Source: UBA6244 sp041582875 (GTDB taxonomy: Bacteria > Bacteroidota > Bacteroidia > Bacteroidales > F082). From it: DNA of 64,000 bases. Location: contig JBFHGX010000001.1 in NCBI GenBank assembly GCA_041582875.1, positions 1 to 64,000 of the forward strand. The letters are read 5' to 3'. Below the pieces are notes generated by a model, which was given only the letters and a program-made list of their open reading frames with translations, did no database searches and was not told the origin of the DNA. Both the position numbers and the translations under genes were made by a program. Shown here one piece after another: positions 36,367 to 44,152 of the stretch. Position 1 is the stretch's first letter. Each line of letters begins with the position of its first letter.

Positions 36367-37490
36367 CTTTGCACCTTCTTAAAATACGCCTCTAATGGCT
36401 TGTCAGATCCAACAATAATAACGGGTGTTGAAACTTTGCAATAATCATATATTATATCCATGTCTTCGTTAGAAACTGCAATGCATCCATCTGTCCAATG
36501 AACACCTTTCCCGCCATGACCATGAATTTCAATTAAATTTCCGATTTTTGTGTTGGGAGGAATTGATCCATTGGATTTAAGGTTCTCAAAACGAGCCAGA
36601 TCATCCTTGTTTGGGAAATTTATTAATAAGGATTTGTAAAACTTGGTTTCATTTCGACTTTTTTTTCTGGTAATTTGATAAACTCCCTCAGGAGTTGCTT
36701 TGTCGCCCATTTTCACTTTGTCACCAATCCAGTTTTTGCCAAATTCAGCTTTAAATGACGCCAATATTTTCCCTGATCTATATATAAAGCAAGTTGAAGC
36801 TAATTTATTGATATACACAACCGTTTTACCTTTCTTTGATAGTTCGAGTGCCAATTGTGTATTTTTCTGCCAAATACCATAATCCTTAAAGTAAAGCCTT
36901 AAAAATTGTTCTGCATCATCAGAGGCTTTTGAGACTAACTTCGCTGAAGCATGAGCCAGTTGAGTTGCGATATAGATGGAGCCTTGATTTTGGGCCTCCA
37001 ATGCCTCATTGTATTTCAATCGACCCTCACTGAATGTTTTGAATGTAGATTTATCTAGTGGAAGCTTCCAAAAGATGATTTCAAAGGTATCTAGTTGATC
37101 CTTGATAATCAACAGCAATGTACTCAAATTACCATCCACGGCAGCTTTTTCAACTTGTGCATCATCAATGGCCATACTACAAATTGAATCCGATTGCAGC
37201 GCCCAAATTCTAACTTGAGAATAATCTCGCAATACGAACCATTTTTCGTTTTGTACTTTCCATTCCGACATGGTCTGTTTGAATAACTGCTCAGCTTCGG
37301 AGTACTTCTCATTCGCATACTGATCTGCTTGCTCATTTTTGGCAACAGACAAACGCTTGAGGGCGATTTGAATTTCAACTTCAGGAGCTCGATTAGATAT
37401 ATAACTATAGGTTAAATATCCAACCAACAATAAAATCAACAGACTTATAAACAGCACGATCTGTCTTAATTGTTTACGATTCTTGTTCAT
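36363..37490 (-). CDS. L,D-transpeptidase family protein with N-terminal helical repeat domain
   Basis: A 375-residue protein: membrane anchor (about 9-28), a long helical region (about 33-205) and a YkuD-type catalytic domain (about 220-365) with H in HGHGGKGVHW and nucleophile C336 in TDGCIAVSN. The helical region has the pattern IALKRLSVAKNEQADQYA-(5)-EAEQLF, like the DUF4398-type domain that makes up the lipoprotein encoded just upstream. The start codon lies directly against the T-run of a hairpin (37491-37518), so expression may depend on read-through. Confidence 0.85.
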   Translation of the reverse strand: MNKNRKQLRQIVLFISLLILLLVGYLTYSYISNRAPEVEIQIALKRLSVAKNEQADQYANEKYSEAEQLFKQTMSEWKVQNEKWFVLRDYSQVRIWALQSDSICSMAIDDAQVEKAAVDGNLSTLLLIIKDQLDTFEIIFWKLPLDKSTFKTFSEGRLKYNEALEAQNQGSIYIATQLAHASAKLVSKASDDAEQFLRLYFKDYGIWQKNTQLALELSKKGKTVVYINKLASTCFIYRSGKILASFKAEFGKNWIGDKVKMGDKATPEGVYQITRKKSRNETKFYKSLLINFPNKDDLARFENLKSNGSIPPNTKIGNLIEIHGHGGKGVHWTDGCIAVSNEDMDIIYDYCKVSTPVIIVGSDKPLEAYFKKVQR

Positions 37491-37518
37491 AAAAAAAATG
37501 CCGGGATAAATCCCGGCA
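37491..37518 (-). terminator. terminator/attenuator between lipoprotein and L,D-transpeptidase genes
   Basis: Read on the minus strand: TGCCGGGA, loop TTTA, TCCCGGCA, then eight T, immediately followed by the ATG of the transpeptidase gene. A perfect 8-base GC-rich stem with a U-tract is a standard intrinsic terminator. It would end most transcripts of the lipoprotein gene and leave partial read-through into the three downstream genes, or act as a controlled attenuator; folding could also hide the start codon region. Confidence 0.85.
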
Positions 37519-37537
37519 CACGGATTAAATCCAAAAA

Positions 37538-38134
37538 TTACTTCTTTTTCTTATTGTATTTTTCGACCACAGTTTTCAACTCCAAATTGATTTTGGTAGC
37601 TTTGTCCAGGGTAGCTTTAGCCTTGGTTTGAGCAGGAATCAAACTCCCTTGTTCAATTAGTTGTCCAATCTCAAGAGTAGAACCATCAATAACTGACAAT
37701 TCACTTTTAATAGCTTCAATGACAGCTTTCCCTTCCTTGCCTTTTGGGGCATTACTAACCAAAACACCATTTTCAGATGCTAAGCCATTAAGGCTGGCTA
37801 CTATATCCAGAACTTCTTGTTTAATGGACTCCTTTTTGGCTTCCGTTTTGCTTACCAGCGCATTGGCTTCAGATTCTACAGCCGACAATTTTAATTTTAC
37901 TTCAGTAAAATTTTTAAAGAAATGTCCGTTAATCGACTCTATTTGTGCATTTATCGAATTCATTGAATCCACCAGGGCAGCATATTCAGGAGCCAAGTAA
38001 ACATTTGCTTGTGATAAATTCGCCTTTTCAATGGCCGCTTTTGCTGAATCCAGCTCCACTTGAGGTAATTTAGCGCATCCCCCAACTATCAATGCAAAGA
38101 CTACTGCAGCAATCGCAAAAAAAACTTTTTTCAT
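37538..38134 (-). CDS. lipoprotein with DUF4398-like helical domain
   Basis: A 198-residue lipoprotein: signal peptide with lipobox ending at C20 (ALIVGGCAK), then an almost wholly alpha-helical chain that begins with the pattern AKAAIEKANLSQANVYLAPE, typical of small periplasmic helical repeat lipoproteins, and ends in a Lys-rich tail (KYNKKKK). Anchored in the outer or inner membrane facing the periplasm. First gene of the operon; the abundance of its transcript is probably higher than that of the enzymes, because of the terminator behind it. Possible scaffold between peptidoglycan and envelope. Confidence 0.8.
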   Translation of the reverse strand: MKKVFFAIAAVVFALIVGGCAKLPQVELDSAKAAIEKANLSQANVYLAPEYAALVDSMNSINAQIESINGHFFKNFTEVKLKLSAVESEANALVSKTEAKKESIKQEVLDIVASLNGLASENGVLVSNAPKGKEGKAVIEAIKSELSVIDGSTLEIGQLIEQGSLIPAQTKAKATLDKATKINLELKTVVEKYNKKKK

Positions 38135-38168
38135 ACTTTTAATTACTTACTTTTTTAAACATTAGTTC

Positions 38169-38184
38169 TATCGCACATGCGATA
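38169..38184. promoter_or_regulatory. operator-like inverted repeat between lipoprotein and sigma factor genes
   Basis: TATCGCA-CA-TGCGATA is a perfect 7-base dyad with a two-base spacer, in the 158-base divergent region 38135-38292. It lies 35 bases upstream of the lipoprotein start and about 109 upstream of the sigma factor start, a good place for a repressor or activator site. No T-run, so it is not a terminator. Confidence 0.4.
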
Positions 38185-38292
38185 ATTTTCCATATTGAGA
38201 CGCAGAGTTAGTCCGAGGTAACATGTGATGATAAAAAAAAGTTTATTTTTACATAAAGATTGGTCTAACTAAAATTCATATCTTATATTAAA

Positions 38293-38847
38293 ATGATATA
38301 CAGTCGTTTAACTGATAAAGAACTCGTCGACATAATTGTTGTTAATGGAGAATCACGTGCCTACGAAGTAATATATCAGCGATATTTTAATAAGGTTCAG
38401 GATAGATCTTACAGTTTCCTACGCAATAAGAACGTGGCCTCCGATTTTGCCAATGAAATTATGGGAAAAGTGTATGAAAAGTTGCCTGGGTTTAAGGGCA
38501 ACTCATCATTTTCTTCATGGCTTTATGCCATTACTTACAATCACCTTATCGACTTTCTGCGAAAAAAGAAACACTCACATTATCCTAGTTGGAACGAAAG
38601 CAATGAAATTCCGGAAATTATTGACGAATCAGATGCTGAAATTGAATTGTTAAGTTATGAAAAGTTGCTAGTTATCCTCGAACGCGTTCATCCGGAAGAA
38701 AAGGCGCTATTGTTAATGAAATATCAGGATGAACTAACATTAAAGCATATTTCTGGTATTTTGGCAATAAGTGAGGATGCTGTAAAAATGCGGCTGAAGC
38801 GGGCGCGTTCAAGGGTTATTTACCTCTATCATCACACCAATAGTTAA
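38293..38847 (+). CDS. ECF-type RNA polymerase sigma factor
   Basis: A 184-residue sigma-70 family protein of the ECF group with only regions 2 and 4: region 2 (about 20-90, YEVIYQRYFNKV ... SSFSSWLYAITYN HLIDFLRKKK) and region 4 helix-turn-helix (about 125-175, LTLKHISGILAISEDAVKMR LKRAR). No sigma1.1 or region 3. It directs RNA polymerase to a dedicated promoter set. The next gene is a small soluble protein and not a membrane anti-sigma factor, so how activity is held in check is not evident from the context. Confidence 0.9.
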   Translation: MIYSRLTDKELVDIIVVNGESRAYEVIYQRYFNKVQDRSYSFLRNKNVASDFANEIMGKVYEKLPGFKGNSSFSSWLYAITYNHLIDFLRKKKHSHYPSWNESNEIPEIIDESDAEIELLSYEKLLVILERVHPEEKALLLMKYQDELTLKHISGILAISEDAVKMRLKRARSRVIYLYHHTNS

Positions 38848-38912
38848 AGATTTTGCTTCTGCTGTTACCTGATATAAGTTTTTCGTCAAAATAGGGTTCA
38901 ACCCAAAAGTCT

Positions 38913-39302
38913 ATGATATCAAATTTTTTAAATTCAAATAAAACTGAGGTTCCGGCACAACTTCATTCGTTGCTTTTGGAGCAATTTCCTCAAGCCATTA
39001 ATATTGATTGGATTAAAGTCGGAGATTATCTGGAAGCGGTTTTTTATGTTGATTCGAGTGAATATATTGCCAAATTTGATTCTGTCGGTCATTTGGAAAA
39101 CTACAAGGTCAATCTACTTATGGATGCAGTACCCCATTATATTAAATCAACTGCTGAGGATTATGGTGAAATAATGAGTACAATATGTATTTATAGTGAT
39201 CAAAATAAAGGTTTTGAGGTAGTCATCCGAAAGCCGGATCTATCGCGAGAGGTATTGCTAATGGATGCGCATGGAAAAATCACGGAAGTTAGAAAAGTAT
39301 GA
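38913..39302 (+). CDS. small PepSY-like hypothetical protein
   Basis: A 129-residue protein without signal peptide or membrane helix. Two helix-plus-strand units (VPAQLHSLLLEQFPQAINIDW and AVPHYIKSTAEDYG) followed by strands ending in DAHGKITEVRKV recall the PepSY-like fold of the secreted protein at 2550, but in cytoplasmic form. It follows the ECF sigma gene by 65 bases and may be cotranscribed, so it is a candidate partner or regulator of that sigma factor. Function unknown. Confidence 0.6.
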   Translation: MISNFLNSNKTEVPAQLHSLLLEQFPQAINIDWIKVGDYLEAVFYVDSSEYIAKFDSVGHLENYKVNLLMDAVPHYIKSTAEDYGEIMSTICIYSDQNKGFEVVIRKPDLSREVLLMDAHGKITEVRKV

Positions 39303-39306
39303 AAAT

Positions 39307-39349
39307 GATCTATAAAAAAACCCGCCATTGGCGGGTTTTTTTATAGATC
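39307..39349. terminator. bidirectional terminator with 20-base perfect arms
   Basis: Arms 39307-39326 and 39330-39349 are exact inverted repeats with a 3-base loop; the centre is CCCGCC-ATT-GGCGGG flanked by A7 and T7, outside which the pairing continues for 7 more bases. It works on both strands and separates the sigma/PepSY-like genes from the convergent acyl-CoA dehydrogenase. Confidence 0.92.
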
Positions 39350-39357
39350 AAATCCAA

Positions 39358-41136
39358 TTAGAATTTGTAAATTCCGTCGTCTATCAATTGATCAGCAATC
39401 CTTCTACGCGATTCTTTCACATTGAACGCTGGAGCATAGGTCAGTTTATTTAATACAGAAGTGTATTTTTCCAGCTGTTCGCCTTCTGAGATTGAGCCAA
39501 TGGCATCAAAGGCTACCTGATGCACTTTCTGTACTGTTGAATGCGTAAGTACATCCAGAATATCTTGGTACAAAAACAGGTTTTCCTTGTTCATCGATTC
39601 CAGTTTTTCAACACGCAATGCTGTGGATTCCAATACGTAAACAAGCATAATGGCATCAGCAATGTTCATTAAAATTTCCTCTTCGAACATCAACTTGCGT
39701 TGGAAAGTGTCCTGTGCCAGAGGGAGTAACATGAGCACAACTTTTTTCAAATGGTTGGTTTGTGCTTTTTTTACTGAATAGTAATCTCCTGTGAAATCAA
39801 CACAGGTAAGATTATCCATGTTAGCAATGAGTTCTCTTGCTTGCTCAAACAACTCAATATTGTGTTTCAATCCTTTTTTCATCACGGAATCGACTGTAAT
39901 CATTCGATTGATTTCGTTGGTTCCTTCAAAAATTCTGTTGATGCGGCTGTCGCGATAGGAACGGTCGGCAGGAGCTTCCGAAGAAAACCCCATTCCACCA
40001 AAAATCTGAACCATTTCGTCAACGATATAATCAAGTGATTCAGAACCATATACCTTAAGTAATGCACATTCAGGTTCATATTCTGCTACTCCGCCAATAT
40101 TGGCTTCTCCATAAGATTTACCTTGTTCGAGCAAACTCTCGATGGTGTCTTGAACATCTTTACTCGCTCTGTAAATAGCAGATTCCGTAGAGAACATTTT
40201 CACAACCTGCTCGGCCATTTTGTGCTTGATAGCACCAAAAGCAGATAAGAATGAACCAAACTGCTTTCTTTCGTTGGAATAATTCACCGAATTATTAATG
40301 GCTCTGCGCATTCCACCTAAAACAGTTGCGCCCAATTTAATGCGCCCAATGTGCAGAATGTTGAGTGCAATTCTGAATCCTTCACCTCTTTTTCCAAGCA
40401 AATTTTCTACAGGAACCTTTACATCATTGAAGAAAATCTGACGGGTAGACGATCCTTTAATGCCCATCTTGTGTTCCTCTGGATTCATGGTGATGCCAAG
40501 TGTTTTGGCTTCAACGAGGAATGCACTTAAAACGCGATCATTGTCAATTTTGGCAAATACAGTAAGCAAATCAGCAAATCCTCCATTTGTGATCCACATT
40601 TTTTGTCCGTTAAGAACATAATGGGAACCGTCTTCGGTAAGAACAGCTTTGGTTTTTCCGGCATTGGCATCGCTACCAGCACCGGGTTCTGTCAGGCAAT
40701 AGGCTGCCAACATCTCGCCCGAAGCCAGTTGAGGCATGTATTTTTGGTGTTGTTCTTTTGTACCATAATAGAGTAGGGGAAGGGTGCCGATTCCGGTATG
40801 AGCCATAAAGGCTACAGAAAAGGAGTAGGCTGAGCCAATGGCCTCGTTGGCTTTCATATTGGTAAGAAACGATTGTCCAAATCCATCATATTCCTCAGGA
40901 ACACTAATACCAAGTAGTCCTAATTCGCCAGCCTTTTTCAATAACGAAGGCATTAAACCTTCCTGATGATTATCCAATGCATCAAAATGAGGGGCGACTT
41001 CTGTTTCAACAAAATCAACACATGTTTCGGCAATCATGCGTTGTTCTTCATCAAACTCTTCCGGTATAAAAATTTGGTCTGGAGTAACTTCTTTTAACAG
41101 GAACTCTCCACCAACAATGGCAGCTTTTGTATCCAT
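39358..41136 (-). CDS. acyl-CoA dehydrogenase, long form
   Basis: About 592 residues from ATG 41136 (MDTKAAIVGGEFL). The frame opens further upstream at 41259, but that extension would run through the clpC terminator and encodes junk-like residues. Acyl-CoA dehydrogenase domains at about 25-420 (AAYCLTEPGAGSDANAG; IFEGTNEINRM with catalytic Glu) plus a C-terminal helical extension of about 170 residues, as in the VLCAD/ACAD9-like or bacterial FadE-like long group of Bacteroidota. Catalyses the first step of fatty acid beta-oxidation. Neighbour of clpC but separated by a terminator. Confidence 0.9.
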   Translation of the reverse strand: MDTKAAIVGGEFLLKEVTPDQIFIPEEFDEEQRMIAETCVDFVETEVAPHFDALDNHQEGLMPSLLKKAGELGLLGISVPEEYDGFGQSFLTNMKANEAIGSAYSFSVAFMAHTGIGTLPLLYYGTKEQHQKYMPQLASGEMLAAYCLTEPGAGSDANAGKTKAVLTEDGSHYVLNGQKMWITNGGFADLLTVFAKIDNDRVLSAFLVEAKTLGITMNPEEHKMGIKGSSTRQIFFNDVKVPVENLLGKRGEGFRIALNILHIGRIKLGATVLGGMRRAINNSVNYSNERKQFGSFLSAFGAIKHKMAEQVVKMFSTESAIYRASKDVQDTIESLLEQGKSYGEANIGGVAEYEPECALLKVYGSESLDYIVDEMVQIFGGMGFSSEAPADRSYRDSRINRIFEGTNEINRMITVDSVMKKGLKHNIELFEQARELIANMDNLTCVDFTGDYYSVKKAQTNHLKKVVLMLLPLAQDTFQRKLMFEEEILMNIADAIMLVYVLESTALRVEKLESMNKENLFLYQDILDVLTHSTVQKVHQVAFDAIGSISEGEQLEKYTSVLNKLTYAPAFNVKESRRRIADQLIDDGIYKF

Positions 41137-41230
41137 TATTAACAGTTTAATTAGTAAATTGGACGCAAAGATAAAATTTGCATCAAAACAGCGTTGGGTT
41201 TGCTGCTTATTTAGATTCTGTAAAAACATA

Positions 41231-41254
41231 AAAATCCGCCATAAGCGGATTTTT
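41231..41254 (-). terminator. terminator after clpC
   Basis: Arms AAAATCCGC (41231-41239) and GCGGATTTT (41245-41253) with a 5-base loop. On the minus strand it follows the clpC stop at 41277 by about 24 bases and is followed by TTTTTATG. Confidence 0.75.
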
Positions 41255-41276
41255 GTCATCAGTGCGTTGAAGATAC

Positions 41277-43823
41277 TTATTCCTTTGGAATAATTTTCTT
41301 AGGTGCAGCTAAAACAATTTTTATTTCATCCTTCTTACCATCATAGTTTACTTTGATGTGGGTTCCTTCAGAAAGGTTGGTTTTAATAATTTCCTCAGCA
41401 AGCTGGTCTTCAATGTATTTCTGAATGGCTCGCTTAAGCGGACGAGCGCCGAATTGTTCATCCCACCCTTTATCAATAAGAAAATCTTTGGCTTTGGGAC
41501 TTACTGTAATCTTATATCCCATTTGGATAATCCGATTGATCATGTGTGACAATTCAATGTCGATGATCTTATGGATTTCAGCACGTTGCAGCGAATCAAA
41601 CACAACAACATCGTCAATACGATTGAGGAATTCAGGTGCAAAGGCACGTTTAAGTGCATTTTCAATTACACCCTGACTATGTGTGGCTTTAGCTGCCACT
41701 TTGGCTTGTGTTGCAAATCCAACACCTTGTCCAAAATCTTTCAACTGACGCGAACCAATGTTTGAGGTCATAATGATGATGGTATTTTTAAAATCAACCC
41801 TACGCCCCAAGCCATCAGTTAACTGACCATCATCCAGTACCTGCAATAATAAGTGGAAAATATCCGGATGTGCTTTTTCAATTTCATCGAGCAGTACAAT
41901 GGAGTAAGGCTTTCTTCTTACTTTTTCAGTCAATTGCCCACCTTCTTCATAACCAACATATCCGGGAGGCGCTCCAACCAATCTACTAACAGCAAATTTT
42001 TCCATGTACTCACTCATGTCCACACGAATCAAAGCGTCTTCACTGTCGAACAGGAATTTAGCCAACATTTTGGCTAGATAGGTTTTACCAACTCCGGTGG
42101 GACCTAAAAACACAAATGATCCAATGGGTTTGTTGGGATCTTTTAATCCGGCACGGTTTCTTCGAATAGCTTTTACTACCTTCTCGATGGCCTGACTTTG
42201 TCCAATAACCTGTTTATTAAGTTCTTCGGCCATATTTATGAGTCGGAGGCTTTCCTTTTGCGCAATATTTTGAACCGGAATACCTGTCATCATGGCGACT
42301 ACTTCGGCAACATTTTCACCAGTAACCTCTTCTCGGTGGATGTTCGATTCATCTTCCCACTTTTTCTTTGCTTTTGCCAGTTCTGCAACATAACGCCGCT
42401 CAATGTCGCGAAACTGAGCAGCCTCTTCAAATTTTTGACTTTTAATAGCTGCAGTTTTACTCTTTTTTATTTCTTCAATGGCGTTCTCAAGGTTGATAAT
42501 TTCGCCCGGAACATGAATGTTGGTAATATGAACCCTTGCACCGGCTTCGTCTAAAGCATCAATGGCCTTGTCAGGTAAAAAACGATCGCTAATGTATCTG
42601 TTGGTGAGTGTAACGCAGGATTTAATGGCTTCGTCACTGTATTTCACCAAATGGTGATCCTCGTATTTCTCCTTAATATTATTCAGGATTTCAATGGTTT
42701 CTTCCGCTGAGGTAGCTTCCACCAAAACCTTTTGAAATCTGCGTTCCAGCGCACCATCCTTTTCAATATGCTGACGGTATTCGTCGAGCGTAGTGGCTCC
42801 AATGCATTGTAGTTCGCCGCGAGCTAAAGCCGGTTTAAACATATTGGAGGCATCCAGCGCACCTGAAGCGTTTCCTGCTCCTACAATCGTGTGGATTTCA
42901 TCAATAAACAGAATAATATCAGGATTCTTGGTAAGCTCATTGAGCACCGCTTTCATTCGTTCCTCAAATTGTCCGCGGTACTTTGTACCCGCAACAATTG
43001 AGGCCAAATCGAGTGTTATAATCCGTTTATTGAAAAGAGCTCTGGATACTTTTCGTTGAATGATGCGTAAGGCCAGACCTTCAGCAATGGCTGACTTACC
43101 TACACCGGGTTCTCCTATAAGAATGGGGTTGTTTTTTTTGCGCCGACTTAAAATTTGAGCAATCCGTTGAAGTTCATCTTCCCGCCCAACGATAGGGTCA
43201 AGTTTACCCTCTTCGGCATAACGTGTTAAATCACGACCAAAGTTGTCGAGTACAGGAGTCTTTGATTTAGGGGCACCGGTTTTTTTCTCGCTACTGCCAA
43301 ACGGCCGTCCCATTTCTTCCTGTGGATCATCCATGTCATCTTGTAATTCGGCCCTTGGTTCAATGGTAGGAGGAATGTCCTTTTGTTCTTTAACAATGGA
43401 GGTTAATTCATCTTTTACCGCTTTGTAATTCACACCATCTTTGCCTAGTTTACTTGTTACCAGATTGTTTTCATCTTTTAAGATGGCAAGTAACAGGTGT
43501 TCAGTTCCAATTAAATCTGCGTGAAAAACCTTGGCTTCTAAATAGGTGATCTTGAGGGCTTTTTCCACCTGTTTTACCAAGGGAATATTTTCAATATTAA
43601 CTGACTGAGAAACAGGATTTTTTATCGCCACCTCAAGCTCTTGTTTACATTTATCCAAATTTACGCCAAAAAAATTCAGCAGTTGTACTGCCATTCCTTC
43701 ACCGTCACGAATAATTCCGAGTAACAAATGCTCCAGACCGATATAATTATTTCCCAATCTCACAGCTTCTTCACGACTGAATGCCAGAACATCTTTAACC
43801 CGTTGAGAAAATTTTGCTTCCAT
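41277..43823 (-). CDS. clpC: ATP-dependent Clp protease ATPase subunit ClpC
   Basis: An 848-residue AAA+ unfoldase: two Clp-N repeats (about 1-145), first AAA+ domain with Walker A GEPGVGKS (237-244) and Walker B IILFIDEIHT, a UVR-type coiled middle segment (SQKFEEAAQFRDIERR), second AAA+ domain with Walker A GPTGVGKT and Walker B VLLDEIEKAHP, and a C-terminal D2-small domain. The UVR segment and length mark ClpC rather than ClpB or ClpA. It delivers proteins to ClpP for degradation. Monocistronic and divergent from gyrA. A TAATTTTG box (minus strand, 43846-43853) is 23 bases upstream. Confidence 0.96.
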   Translation of the reverse strand: MEAKFSQRVKDVLAFSREEAVRLGNNYIGLEHLLLGIIRDGEGMAVQLLNFFGVNLDKCKQELEVAIKNPVSQSVNIENIPLVKQVEKALKITYLEAKVFHADLIGTEHLLLAILKDENNLVTSKLGKDGVNYKAVKDELTSIVKEQKDIPPTIEPRAELQDDMDDPQEEMGRPFGSSEKKTGAPKSKTPVLDNFGRDLTRYAEEGKLDPIVGREDELQRIAQILSRRKKNNPILIGEPGVGKSAIAEGLALRIIQRKVSRALFNKRIITLDLASIVAGTKYRGQFEERMKAVLNELTKNPDIILFIDEIHTIVGAGNASGALDASNMFKPALARGELQCIGATTLDEYRQHIEKDGALERRFQKVLVEATSAEETIEILNNIKEKYEDHHLVKYSDEAIKSCVTLTNRYISDRFLPDKAIDALDEAGARVHITNIHVPGEIINLENAIEEIKKSKTAAIKSQKFEEAAQFRDIERRYVAELAKAKKKWEDESNIHREEVTGENVAEVVAMMTGIPVQNIAQKESLRLINMAEELNKQVIGQSQAIEKVVKAIRRNRAGLKDPNKPIGSFVFLGPTGVGKTYLAKMLAKFLFDSEDALIRVDMSEYMEKFAVSRLVGAPPGYVGYEEGGQLTEKVRRKPYSIVLLDEIEKAHPDIFHLLLQVLDDGQLTDGLGRRVDFKNTIIIMTSNIGSRQLKDFGQGVGFATQAKVAAKATHSQGVIENALKRAFAPEFLNRIDDVVVFDSLQRAEIHKIIDIELSHMINRIIQMGYKITVSPKAKDFLIDKGWDEQFGARPLKRAIQKYIEDQLAEEIIKTNLSEGTHIKVNYDGKKDEIKIVLAAPKKIIPKE

Positions 43824-44152
43824 ATAATTATCTTTTTTCAGGTGACAAAATTACATAAACTTATGCTATGTGTTTAATCACCCCGTTTTATCCTTAATTT
43901 CAATAAGGTTTGTAATGTATGTCAAGTATTATGCCAACATTGCCACTGGTAAACATGATAAATGTCAAAAGTTGGAATTATAAAACTAAGATAAACTGAG
44001 AACCAATGGAATCATTAAATATTAAGCTAACTTTTTAACAGCCCCATGTTGAAATAATGTTTGAATACCTATTAATAAAATGACTTTATTATTTTCAAAT
44101 TAGTACCTTTGCATACTTTTTAATTTTTAATTGGAAAAGAAGGAATATCCCT
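43824..44152. promoter_or_regulatory. clpC-gyrA divergent intergenic region with two candidate -7 boxes
   Basis: This 329-base stretch holds no open frame of note. It contains TAATTTTG on the minus strand (43846-43853) for clpC and TACCTTTG on the plus strand (44104-44111) for gyrA; both fit TAnnTTTG, but neither has a clear -33 TTTG at 19-21 bases. The middle is AT-rich, with no repeat or hairpin worth naming. Confidence 0.45.

Noticed and set aside
42198..42554. 118-codon plus-strand frame inside clpC
   Set aside because: Antisense shadow of a strongly conserved coding region; Phe- and Asn-rich product without a domain.
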